DNA of 6,719 nucleotides from Candidatus Woesearchaeota archaeon (lineage in GTDB: Archaea > Nanobdellota > Nanobdellia > Woesearchaeales > UBA583), in assembly GCA_007117405.1 (NCBI GenBank), contig SKGP01000054.1:1-6719 (forward strand). The letters run 5' to 3'. A program made the translations under genes and the position numbers. The notes beneath the pieces are model-generated. The model made no database searches and was not told where the DNA came from. It saw nothing but the letters and a program-made list of their open reading frames with translations. The number at the start of each line of letters is the position of its first letter. Within the stretch, counting starts at the first letter, position 1. This document shows positions 1 through 5,742 of this stretch, one piece after another.

Positions 1-1026
1 ATTAAATTTTCAGGAAATAAAGGTTTTCATTTAGCAATACCCTTTGAGGCCTTTTCTAAAGAATGCCCTGGGCTTGTTGCTGGAATATCTGAAGCGAGAC
101 TTCTATTTCCAGATGTGGCTAAAAAAACAGTTTTATTTCTTCTTCATGAACTTAAAGGCAGAATTTCAAAGATGATACTAGATTATGAAGGAGAGGGAAT
201 TTCTGCAATAAAAAAAATCTCAGACAAGTATAAAATTTCTATTGAGGAGTTAAATTATGATAAAGATAAGAATGAGTTTAATTTTATGAAAGTTATAGAC
301 ATAGATACTATTCTTATAACTTCAAGACATCTTTTTAGAATGCCTTACTCTTTAAATGAGAAATCAGGGCTTGTTAGTATCCCTGTAAAAAAAGAGCATA
401 TTATGGATTTTGAGAGATTTTTGGCAAAACCAGAAAAAGTTGACCCTAGTAAATATACTTCATACGAATTTCTTTCGTATGATCCAAAATTTGGGCAAGA
501 TGCAAATATACTTCTTCAAAAGGTTTATTCAGATGAAGATTTTATTTATGATTCTATGTATGATGATTATGAACAGCAACTTAAAAATAAAGCAGCAGGT
601 GAATTTGTTTTGGAAATTGATGAAGAAATTGAAATTAAGGACTTTCCCAAAACTATCCAATTTGCATTATCAAATAAATTTTCTGATGGGAGAAAAAGAG
701 CAGTTTTTTTAATTCTAACATTTTTACATTGTGTTAAATGGGACGATAAGCATATTGAAGACACTTTAAACGACTGGAATAACTTCCAAGAGGAACCATT
801 AAAAAAGAATTATCTCCAGGCTCAAATATCTTGGTTTAAAGTCCAACAAAAAAAGATTTCTCCACCTAATTTTGATAGTGAGAATTATTATCTGGGTATT
901 GGTATGCCAAAAGAGATAATAGAAAAAGATAAAAATGCTTTCAAATCTGTTGAAGCAAAAAATCCCTTACATTATATGTATTTGTTTTTGAAAAATAAAA
1001 AAAAATTCAAAAATTCAAAGAAATAA
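1..1026 (+). CDS. priS: DNA primase, PriS-like catalytic subunit with PriL-CTD/PriX-like C-terminal domain (5' partial)
   Basis: Archaeo-eukaryotic primase, which makes RNA primers for DNA replication. The frame is open from base 1, so the GTG at 115 is internal and the gene is cut at its 5' end; 341 residues are visible. Visible residues 3-18 (FSGNKGFHLAIPFEAF) match the family's SGxRGxH nucleotide-binding motif. Residues about 101-130 hold motif III, with RHLFRMPYSLNEKSGL resembling eukaryotic PRIM1 around its K318/H324 region. The catalytic DxD motif must lie upstream of the window. Residues about 215-325 resemble the C-terminal domain of the large subunit PriL (FPKTI, a helical WN segment, SPPNFD, KNPLHY). 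However, the positions where I expect Fe-S cysteines are T, F, M and a non-cysteine, so the domain looks PriX-like. The C-terminus is lysine-rich. The gene converges on the DUF655 gene with a 3-bp gap. Primase identity is firm; the domain fusion is inferred from motif memory. Confidence 0.85.
   Translation: MKFSGNKGFHLAIPFEAFSKECPGLVAGISEARLLFPDVAKKTVLFLLHELKGRISKMILDYEGEGISAIKKISDKYKISIEELNYDKDKNEFNFMKVIDIDTILITSRHLFRMPYSLNEKSGLVSIPVKKEHIMDFERFLAKPEKVDPSKYTSYEFLSYDPKFGQDANILLQKVYSDEDFIYDSMYDDYEQQLKNKAAGEFVLEIDEEIEIKDFPKTIQFALSNKFSDGRKRAVFLILTFLHCVKWDDKHIEDTLNDWNNFQEEPLKKNYLQAQISWFKVQQKKISPPNFDSENYYLGIGMPKEIIEKDKNAFKSVEAKNPLHYMYLFLKNKKKFKNSKK
991..1005 (-). terminator. Oligo-T tract, probable archaeal terminator for the L21e-RpoF-DUF655 operon
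   Basis: Read on the minus strand this is nine Ts, one A and five Ts, starting 25 bp after the DUF655 stop codon. Archaeal RNA polymerase terminates at U-rich tracts without needing a hairpin, so this is a plausible end for the minus-strand operon. It lies inside the lysine-rich 3' end of the convergent primase gene, whose AAA codons could by themselves explain the tract. Confidence 0.4.
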
Positions 1027-1029
1027 TAC

Positions 1030-1602
1030 TTATTTTCTAACAAACAATCTAACTTCGTCTTTTCCTTCGATTTCTATAAGTATTCTTTCAGCGATTGCTT
1101 TTTGTGGGTCTGAAAAGAAGTGGCATCTTTCCTTTATATTTTCAAAACTTTCAAAGGGTTTATTTCTTTCTTCAAGAAGATCAGTTAGATGTTTCTTACC
1201 AATCCCAGGTATTAATTCTAAAGAATGTTTTCTAATTGTTATTGGACCTGCAAGATTGAAGAATCTAATAAAATCTTCTTCTTTTTCATTTACTATGTCC
1301 ATAATTGTAAATAGTAATTCTGATTTAGATGTTCCTGTAAGTTTATCTGGGTAAAGTGCTCTTTTAATGTATTGTATTTCATCTCTTTTTCCATCTCCGA
1401 TGTATACTTTTTGCCCATTTCTAAGTATTACTCCAGGTTTTGGGACTAATTCTAGTAAAGTGAAGTTAGAAGTACCTATAGCTTGTGCAATTTCATTATC
1501 TTTAAATGAACTATTGCTTTCTAAAACAACATCTAGAATTATTGCAAATTCTTCTTTAGGCTGTTCTCTTTGATTTTTGAATCTATTTTTATTATGTATC
1601 AT
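1030..1602 (-). CDS. DUF655 family protein (COG1491), OB-fold plus helix-hairpin-helix
   Basis: Archaeal nucleic-acid-binding protein of the DUF655 family, 190 residues, about the usual length. Residues about 19-85 form the predicted OB-like region (EFAIILDVV, LVPKPGVILRNGQKVYIGDG). Residues 128-146 (LELIPGIGKKHLTDLLEER) are a clear helix-hairpin-helix motif with the typical PGIG turn. The C-terminus (DPQKAIAERILIEIEG, then LFVRK) fits the family ending. Its molecular function is not established; a role in RNA or ribosome metabolism is inferred from its conserved company. It is the third gene after rpl21e and rpoF, an order common in archaea, where ksgA often follows; here ksgA is absent and the primase gene converges instead. 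No Shine-Dalgarno precedes the ATG. A TATA-like palindrome about 37 bp upstream may give it a second promoter. Confidence 0.9.
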   Translation of the reverse strand: MIHNKNRFKNQREQPKEEFAIILDVVLESNSSFKDNEIAQAIGTSNFTLLELVPKPGVILRNGQKVYIGDGKRDEIQYIKRALYPDKLTGTSKSELLFTIMDIVNEKEEDFIRFFNLAGPITIRKHSLELIPGIGKKHLTDLLEERNKPFESFENIKERCHFFSDPQKAIAERILIEIEGKDEVRLFVRK

Positions 1603-1632
1603 TTTTTTATGTATATAGAATTTAGGAATTTG

Positions 1633-1646
1633 AAATTTATAAATTT
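1633..1646 (-). promoter_or_regulatory. TATA-like palindrome upstream of the DUF655 gene
   Basis: AAATTTATAAATTT is a perfect palindrome between rpoF and the DUF655 gene, centred about 37 bp before the DUF655 ATG. A start about 26 bp downstream would give a leader of roughly 11 nt. The 13-mer AATTTATAAATTT recurs at 4716-4728, where it is well placed as a promoter. In such AT-rich DNA chance occurrence is possible, and the gene may simply be co-transcribed from the L21e promoter. Confidence 0.35.
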
Positions 1647-1991
1647 TTAGTTCTTGTACTTTTTAAGAACATCTAAAATTTTAGTAACACTATCATCAAC
1701 AAGTACAGTACCGCTATGTGATACAATTGATCTAAGTTCAGTTCCTGATTTTGGCATTATATCTAATATTTTTATTATATGTTGACTTTCAAGCCTTGGA
1801 ATTTGAAGTTCCTCAATCTCTTTTTTTGCCTTTTCAAATGTTGAAAAATTCATTTTGTTAAATTTTTTTAAATACTCTAATGATTTCTCTTCTCTATAAG
1901 CAAGTTCTCTTTTTTCAGCTTTTTTTTCTATTATGCTTAATGCTTCACTGGTTGAAATTCCATCTTTTGATATTAGTTCATAATTTGCCAT
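1647..1991 (-). CDS. rpoF: DNA-directed RNA polymerase subunit Rpo4 (RpoF)
   Basis: Archaeal counterpart of eukaryotic Rpb4. With Rpo7 (RpoE) it forms the stalk of RNA polymerase, which helps open the promoter and binds the emerging transcript. The 114-residue length is normal. Residues 1-60 form the charged N-terminal helical part, with SEALSIIEKKAEKREL near the start. Residues about 66-112 are the family's helical C-terminal domain, with the diagnostic KILDIMPKSGTELRSIV segment and a final LDVLKKY. It is the middle gene of rpl21e-rpoF-DUF655, 30 bp after the L21e stop. No Shine-Dalgarno precedes the ATG. A weak TATA-like stretch overlapping the end of rpl21e (about 2018-2027) might add an internal promoter. 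Confidence 0.95.
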   Translation of the reverse strand: MANYELISKDGISTSEALSIIEKKAEKRELAYREEKSLEYLKKFNKMNFSTFEKAKKEIEELQIPRLESQHIIKILDIMPKSGTELRSIVSHSGTVLVDDSVTKILDVLKKYKN

Positions 1992-2021
1992 TTTAGGATA
2001 TTTATTTTATGTTTAATGTTT

Positions 2022-2309
2022 TTAAACTCTTAACATATGTACTGGGTGTACTACACATGATTTTTTTTTATTTCCGTCTTTAATGTTTACTATATAACAT
2101 TCTCCTTGTTTTTTTCCAACTTCTCCTATTTTTCCATGGAACCTTAAATGAAAAATTCCTTTCTGATAACTAGGATATGCTTTTAGGAGTATTTTGTCCC
2201 CTTCTTCAAATGTTTGCATAAATCTTGAAATGTGCAGTTTTCCTTTTTCGGATACTGACTTTTTCATCTTATATCTTGTTTTTCTTCTATTTCCACCAAT
2301 TCTTTTCAT
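2022..2309 (-). CDS. rpl21e: 50S ribosomal protein L21e
   Basis: Large-subunit ribosomal protein found in archaea and eukaryotes (eL21) and absent from bacteria. It has 95 residues, the usual archaeal length. The basic N-terminus (GGNRRKTRYKMKK) matches the family's GxRRKTR start. The middle carries FEEGDKILLKAYPSYQKG and then RFHGKIGEVGKKQGECYIV, the SH3-like barrel with its conserved FHGKTG-type turn. VHPVHMLRV near the end matches the family's rPeHL ending. It leads the operon with rpoF and the DUF655 gene, so ribosome and polymerase components are co-expressed. A TATA-like element lies about 55 bp upstream, implying a leader of about 28 nt. No strong Shine-Dalgarno is visible. Confidence 0.95.
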   Translation of the reverse strand: MKRIGGNRRKTRYKMKKSVSEKGKLHISRFMQTFEEGDKILLKAYPSYQKGIFHLRFHGKIGEVGKKQGECYIVNIKDGNKKKSCVVHPVHMLRV

Positions 2310-2358
2310 TTTTTAATCCCTACATTATTTCTGTTTTGATAGTTTGTTTGTATCTTAT

Positions 2359-2369
2359 AATATAAAAAT
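2359..2369 (-). promoter_or_regulatory. Probable TATA box for the L21e-RpoF-DUF655 operon
   Basis: The minus strand reads ATTTTTATATT here, centred about 55 bp before the L21e ATG. It lies in the 95-bp gap after orc1 and is the best TATA-like element in that gap. Another candidate (TTTTTAAA near 2382-2389) is further from the start and may instead be the T-rich end of the orc1 transcript. Confidence 0.45.
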
Positions 2370-2404
2370 AATCCTACTGCCTTTAAAAACTTATTTGTTA
2401 ATAA

Positions 2405-3724
2405 TTAAAGATTTAAATCTTCTTTAAGTAAATCAATTACCTCACTATAAAGACTTTTTGGTAAATCTATGGTAATAAATCTACTTCTTCCATACCTTCC
2501 TTTTGATACTAACTTGAAGCTTATAAGTCCAAGAACCTCTAACTCAACTATTATATCTGATATTCTTCTTAATGAAAGGGTAGGAACTCCCAATTCCTTT
2601 GCAATCCTGTTATAATAATCATATACGGAACCTGTAGTAGTTGGTTCTATGAAAGTTGATTTTTTTTGAGTTACAAGATTCATCTTTTCTTTCATTGATG
2701 TTTTAATGATTGCATAATTCACTAGTTGAAATTGTTTTGGTTGGGATTTAATTGTATCTATAATTCTGTTACGTTCAGTTTTTTTATTTGCATTATCTAT
2801 ATGCTCTATCATTAGTTTTTCAGACCCTTCCCTTTCAGCAAGTTCTCCAGCAAATCTAAGTAATTCTAATGCTCTTCTTGCATCTCCGTGTTCTCTTGCT
2901 GCATATGCAGAACACTTTGGGATTACATCCTCACTTAGAACTCCTTCTTGAAATGCCATATATGCCCTATCTTTTAGAATATCTTGGATTTGTATTGCAT
3001 TATAAGGGAGGAATACTATTTCTTCTTCATTTAATGAACTTTTAACCCTTGCATCTATACTATCCATTACTGTCAAATCGTTTGTAATTCCTATTATTGA
3101 TATTTGTGAGGTTTTAAGTTCAGGATTTATTCTTGTAAGATTGTATAATATTTCATCTCCAGCTTTTTTTATTAAAGTGTCTATTTCATCTAAAACTAAA
3201 AGTACGGTTTTTTTCCTATTATCAATTTGTTCGTATAATTCTTTATATAAATCATTTGTTGAAACTCCTGTTGAAGGCATTTCTTTTCCTATCTGTTTTA
3301 ATATCTCAAGGATTATTCTATATTCAGTATCTGCAACTTTTTTTAATTTACAGTTAATAGATATTATTTCAAGGGGGATTTCCCTACTTATTGCAATATT
3401 ATTCATTTTTGATAGTACATAATTTATGCAAAGAGTTTTTCCAGTTCCTGTTTTTCCATATATAAATATATTTGAAGGCCTTTCTTTTCTAAGTGAGGGT
3501 GCTAGAATTTTGGCAATTTCTTTGAGATATTCTTCTCTGTGCTGTATTTTCTCAGGATTATAATTGGATTGAAGTACTGCTTTATTTTTAAAAATAGGTT
3601 TCGAACTTATAAATTCATCAAAAAAATTGTCTAAATCATCTTTAAAATCAACATTTTCAGTTATAACTTTTTCTGCAAGATTTTCCATCAGAAATATTAA
3701 CCCTTCTATTGTATTTATAAACAT
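2405..3724 (-). CDS. orc1/cdc6: Orc1/Cdc6 replication initiator, AAA+ ATPase
   Basis: Archaeal origin-recognition and helicase-loading ATPase, 439 residues, slightly longer than the usual 380-420. From this ATG: Walker A GKTGTGKT at 90-97; Walker B VLLVLDEID at 174-182; sensor 1 GITND at 212-216; a candidate arginine finger in DARVKSSL at 224-231; sensor 2 HGDARRALELLR at 279-290. Residues about 330-425 form the winged-helix DNA-binding domain, whose wing is GRYGRSRFITID. All key residues appear intact. The start is ambiguous: an in-frame ATG at 3688 (Met13) would remove a hydrophobic 12-residue extension. It also lies about 28 bp from its own TATA-like element, the same spacing seen at other genes here, so I slightly favour it. 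The gene follows the RNase P RNA gene on the same strand. I see no convincing origin recognition boxes beside it. Confidence 0.95.
   Translation of the reverse strand: MFINTIEGLIFLMENLAEKVITENVDFKDDLDNFFDEFISSKPIFKNKAVLQSNYNPEKIQHREEYLKEIAKILAPSLRKERPSNIFIYGKTGTGKTLCINYVLSKMNNIAISREIPLEIISINCKLKKVADTEYRIILEILKQIGKEMPSTGVSTNDLYKELYEQIDNRKKTVLLVLDEIDTLIKKAGDEILYNLTRINPELKTSQISIIGITNDLTVMDSIDARVKSSLNEEEIVFLPYNAIQIQDILKDRAYMAFQEGVLSEDVIPKCSAYAAREHGDARRALELLRFAGELAEREGSEKLMIEHIDNANKKTERNRIIDTIKSQPKQFQLVNYAIIKTSMKEKMNLVTQKKSTFIEPTTTGSVYDYYNRIAKELGVPTLSLRRISDIIVELEVLGLISFKLVSKGRYGRSRFITIDLPKSLYSEVIDLLKEDLNL
3711..3721 (-). promoter_or_regulatory. Proximal TATA-like element for orc1 (would fit a start at 3688)
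   Basis: The minus strand reads TTTATAAATAC, centred about 28 bp before the in-frame ATG at 3688. This fits a leaderless transcript beginning at Met13. If translation starts at 3724 instead, the element is just coding sequence for residues 2-5. It is an exact 11-bp copy of the element at 3763-3773. Confidence 0.4.
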
Positions 3725-3762
3725 TTAGTTTATGAGAAAAAAGTAAATCACACTTACAAAAA

Positions 3763-3773
3763 GTATTTATAAA
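3763..3773 (-). promoter_or_regulatory. Distal TATA-like element for orc1
   Basis: The minus strand reads TTTATAAATAC, centred about 44 bp before the ATG at 3724. It predicts an mRNA start near 3742 and a leader of about 18 nt. It lies in the 78-bp gap after the RNase P RNA gene. The exact duplicate lies 52 bp downstream in the direction of transcription. Confidence 0.45.
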
Positions 3774-3802
3774 TAATTGTTTGTTTTTATTATAAACTTT
3801 TC

Positions 3803-4058
3803 AATAGAGACATTATAAGCCGCATTCTGTAGTTGTTTAAACTTTATAATAAAGTAATTAACTTCAAGGATTTATCTAAGCGAGCATTCTGCCCTTGCAT
3901 CTAACCATATATTGCAACTTACAATTACATCACAGTTCCCTGTAAGTCATAACTCACGTAATTGAAGGATTTTTCTGTATAGGCCATTTCTGTCCATGGT
4001 CGTTTAATGATGTGCGGACTTTCCTCCTGAAAATCAGGTAACCTTGAATGTCCCTATT
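3803..4058 (-). ncRNA. rnpB: RNase P RNA
   Basis: Catalytic RNA that removes 5' leaders from pre-tRNAs. On the minus strand the 5' part holds the universal CR-I segment GAGGAAAGUCCGCAC and the 3' end holds CR-V, ACAGAAUGCGGCUUAUAA. These form P4: CCGC with GCGG and AAG with CUU, with the conserved bulged U between. P1 is visible in full: AAUAGGGACAUU (4047-4058) pairs with AAUGUCUCUAUU (3803-3814), 12 bp with one G-U, and sets the ends I give. P3 is CCUGA-UUU-UCAGG. A CUUCAA/UUGAAG helix (3962-3967 with 3862-3867) encloses the central domain, which contains GAUGCAAGGGCAGAAUGC, typical of archaeal RNase P RNAs. At about 256 nt it is short. The ends may differ by a few bases. Confidence 0.93.
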
Positions 4059-4076
4059 ATAATAAATAGTGCATTA

Positions 4077-4087
4077 TATTTTATAAA
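4077..4087 (-). promoter_or_regulatory. TATA box of the RNase P RNA gene
   Basis: The minus strand reads TTTATAAAATA, centred about 24 bp before the 5' end of P1. That is the spacing expected between an archaeal TATA box and the transcription start. It suggests the RNA starts at or very near the P1 helix without a long 5' leader. Confidence 0.55.
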
Positions 4088-4127
4088 ATTATTTTAAAAA
4101 AGAATATGATACTTAAAAAGAATATAA

Positions 4128-4694
4128 TTAATTAAGTTTTCTATTAATGAATTTTCTAGTGGATTCTACAGGATTTCCTACATTTCTAAGAGGGCCTACA
4201 AATGCATAAACTGCATCACTAAGTCCTCTTCCAAATTCAGAGTTTCTTTTAGTGTTTGAAGAGTATTCAAGTGTTGGTTCTCCGTATTCATTTGTACTAT
4301 AGAATTGCTCGCCTGACAATCCAATGGTATTATCTAGATTTCTGTAAGTAGGCCCACAAGTAATCATAGGACCACTGATTGGCATATTCATAGAAATATC
4401 TTCAATTGTTGTAGCTTTTGTTACATTATCTCCGTCAAATATTGAAAACCTTTTTGTACCTGGAGAGATAGCATTTACTCCTTTTATACATACATATTGC
4501 ATAGGCCCAATTTGGCCTTTATCTGTTAATTCATTGAATTTTACTACGGAATATGGATTTGGGATATCAACACCATTTTTTGAATTATTTAAACCATAAG
4601 CTGTAGCCCCAGCTGTCCCTGCCATAGCAAGTCCTAAAATTCCTGTTAATGCAACTTTTTTGCAATTTTTACCAAAACATTGTTTTTGTTCCAT
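4128..4694 (-). CDS. Unrecognised protein with N-terminal membrane/signal segment
   Basis: 188 residues; I do not recognise a family. After a short basic N-terminus with two cysteines five apart (CFGKNC, C6 and C11, then KK), residues about 14-34 form a glycine/alanine-rich hydrophobic segment (VALTGILGLAMAGTAGATAYG). This is a signal peptide or membrane anchor. The remaining roughly 150 residues are polar, rich in N, S, G and T, with two more cysteines (C69, C113) that could form a disulfide if exported. The last 30 residues (LSDAVYAFVGPLRNVGNP, then basic) may form an amphipathic helix. No lipobox is clear. The reading frame is uninterrupted and preceded by a well-placed TATA element, so it is probably real and leaderless. 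It is divergent from the ABC exporter operon; a functional link is only a possibility. Confidence 0.75.
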   Translation of the reverse strand: MEQKQCFGKNCKKVALTGILGLAMAGTAGATAYGLNNSKNGVDIPNPYSVVKFNELTDKGQIGPMQYVCIKGVNAISPGTKRFSIFDGDNVTKATTIEDISMNMPISGPMITCGPTYRNLDNTIGLSGEQFYSTNEYGEPTLEYSSNTKRNSEFGRGLSDAVYAFVGPLRNVGNPVESTRKFINRKLN

Positions 4695-4715
4695 AATAGT
4701 CCATTAATTAACCTC

Positions 4716-4728
4716 AATTTATAAATTT
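4716..4728 (-). promoter_or_regulatory. TATA box for the 4128-4694 gene
   Basis: The minus strand reads AAATTTATAAATT, centred 28 bp before the ATG at 4694. The spacing predicts transcription starting at or within a few bases of the start codon, a leaderless mRNA. Confidence 0.55.
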
Positions 4729-4736
4729 GTTGCTAC

Positions 4737-4763
4737 TGTGAAGTTTTAACATTCAAATTCACA
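4737..4763. promoter_or_regulatory. Inverted repeat between divergent promoters, possible operator
   Basis: TGTGAA (4737-4742) and TTCACA (4758-4763) are perfect inverted arms separated by 15 bp. The repeat lies between the TATA box of the minus-strand gene and that of the ABC operon. A regulator bound here could act on both promoters. The arms are only 6 bp, so chance is a real alternative, and no regulator gene is in the window. Confidence 0.25.
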
Positions 4764-4794
4764 CAATTTTTACTTATGTTTAAAACAACAATAG

Positions 4795-4804
4795 TTTATT
4801 AATT
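4795..4804 (+). promoter_or_regulatory. TATA box of the ABC exporter operon
   Basis: TTTATTAATT is centred about 25-26 bp before the ATG at 4825, consistent with a leaderless mRNA. No Shine-Dalgarno lies between it and the start; the intervening bases are T-rich. Confidence 0.45.
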
Positions 4805-4824
4805 AAGATTCACTTATTTTTTTA

Positions 4825-5742
4825 ATGAAAGCATTAGTAATTAAGAACCTTAAAAAAACATATAGTAATGGTTTTGAAGCTTTAAAAGGAATTGATTTAG
4901 AAGTTGAGAAAGGAGATTTTTTTGCTCTTTTAGGTCCAAATGGAGCTGGCAAATCAACAACAATTAGCATTTTGACATCACTTACAAATAAATCTTCAGG
5001 TTTAGTTAAAGTTTTTGGGAAGGATTTAGATATAAATTTGCAAGAGGTAAAAAAATATATAGGCCTTGTACCTCAGGAATTTAACTTTAATATATTCGAG
5101 CCTGTAATAGAGATATTAGTAAATCAAGCAGGCTATTATGGAATTCCTAGAAAAGAAGCACACGAAAGAGCAGATTTTTTATTAAAAGAACTTGATTTAA
5201 CTGAAAAAAAACATTCTCAAGCACTTGAACTCTCAGGTGGGATGAAAAGAAGATTAATGATTGCAAGGGCTTTGATTCACAAGCCTAAGCTTTTAATACT
5301 TGATGAACCCACAGCAGGTGTAGATATTGAAATTAGAAGAAGTATGTGGAAATATATGAAAAAATTAAATCAAGATGGGACTACAATAATATTGACTACT
5401 CACTATTTAGAGGAAGCTGAAAATTTATGTAAAAATATTGCAATAATCAATAAAGGCGAAATAATTGAGAATACTTCTATTAAAAAGTTGTTAAATAAAT
5501 TAAAACATGAAATATTTATTCTTGATATTGATAGAGAATTAGATACTCTTCCGAAATTAAATGGTTATAATTTGAATTTGGTTGATAAAACAACAATTGA
5601 GGTTTCAATTGAGAAAAAAGAGAAAATTAATGATTTGTTTAAGTTATTGTCAGAACACAATATAAATGTTTTGAGTATGAGAAATAAGTCAAATAGGCTT
5701 GAAGAACTTTTTATTGAAATAATTGAAGGTGAAAAAAAATGA
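4825..5742 (+). CDS. ABC-2 type transporter ATP-binding protein, YadG-like
   Basis: Cytoplasmic ATPase of an ABC-2 exporter (COG1131 group), 305 residues. Motifs in order: Walker A GPNGAGKST at 37-45, Q-loop Q84 in LVPQEFNFN, signature LSGGMKRR at 136-143, Walker B LLILDEP at 156-162, D-loop AGVD, and switch histidine H193 in TTHYLEEAE. All catalytic residues are intact. The C-terminal 90 residues are a regulatory extension ending in VLSMRNKSNRLEELF. Compared from memory with E. coli YadG (about 308 residues), the likeness extends through non-catalytic stretches such as NQAGYYG, DIEIRRSMW and the C-terminal MRNK.NRLEELF, so it looks like that subfamily rather than DrrA/CcmA in general. The substrate is unknown. 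The stop overlaps the permease start (ATGA), so the two are translationally coupled. Confidence 0.95.
   Translation: MKALVIKNLKKTYSNGFEALKGIDLEVEKGDFFALLGPNGAGKSTTISILTSLTNKSSGLVKVFGKDLDINLQEVKKYIGLVPQEFNFNIFEPVIEILVNQAGYYGIPRKEAHERADFLLKELDLTEKKHSQALELSGGMKRRLMIARALIHKPKLLILDEPTAGVDIEIRRSMWKYMKKLNQDGTTIILTTHYLEEAENLCKNIAIINKGEIIENTSIKKLLNKLKHEIFILDIDRELDTLPKLNGYNLNLVDKTTIEVSIEKKEKINDLFKLLSEHNINVLSMRNKSNRLEELFIEIIEGEKK
5725..5732 (+). promoter_or_regulatory. Shine-Dalgarno for the permease gene
   Basis: GAAGGTGA ends 6 nt before the permease ATG at 5739 and contains the archaeal GGTGA core. It lies inside the end of the ATPase gene and supports the ATG at 5739 as the true start, with coupled translation. 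It is the only clear Shine-Dalgarno in the window. Confidence 0.65.

Noticed and set aside
410..712. A 100-codon plus-strand frame inside the primase gene.
   Set aside because: It is in a different frame of a clearly coding region, has no start signals or recognisable protein pattern, and its composition follows from the AT-rich primase codons.
115..1026. Reading the primase as a complete protein starting with GTG at 115.
   Set aside because: The frame is open without a stop back to base 1, and the upstream codons encode the conserved FSGNKGFH primase motif, so the start lies outside the window.
3141..3422. A 93-codon plus-strand frame antisense to orc1.
   Set aside because: It lies opposite the conserved AAA+ region from just after Walker A through Walker B, so it is a by-product of the conserved gene on the other strand.
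3725..3802. Possible replication origin next to orc1/cdc6, since archaeal origins often lie beside this gene.
   Set aside because: The gap is AT-rich but only 78 bp. I found no paired origin recognition boxes or G-rich element, and the TATA-like repeats explain the visible structure better.
4059..4127. Search for a small RNA or extra gene between the unknown gene and the RNase P RNA.
   Set aside because: Apart from the TATA element, the stretch is simple A/T-rich sequence with no conserved box motifs or convincing open frame.
4127..4806. ATTAATTAA occurs at 4127-4135, 4703-4711 and 4798-4806, flanking the unknown gene and its promoter region like a target-site or border repeat.
   Set aside because: It is a short, purely A/T palindrome in very AT-rich DNA. 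One copy overlaps a stop codon and another overlaps a TATA box, so chance and function explain it without mobility.
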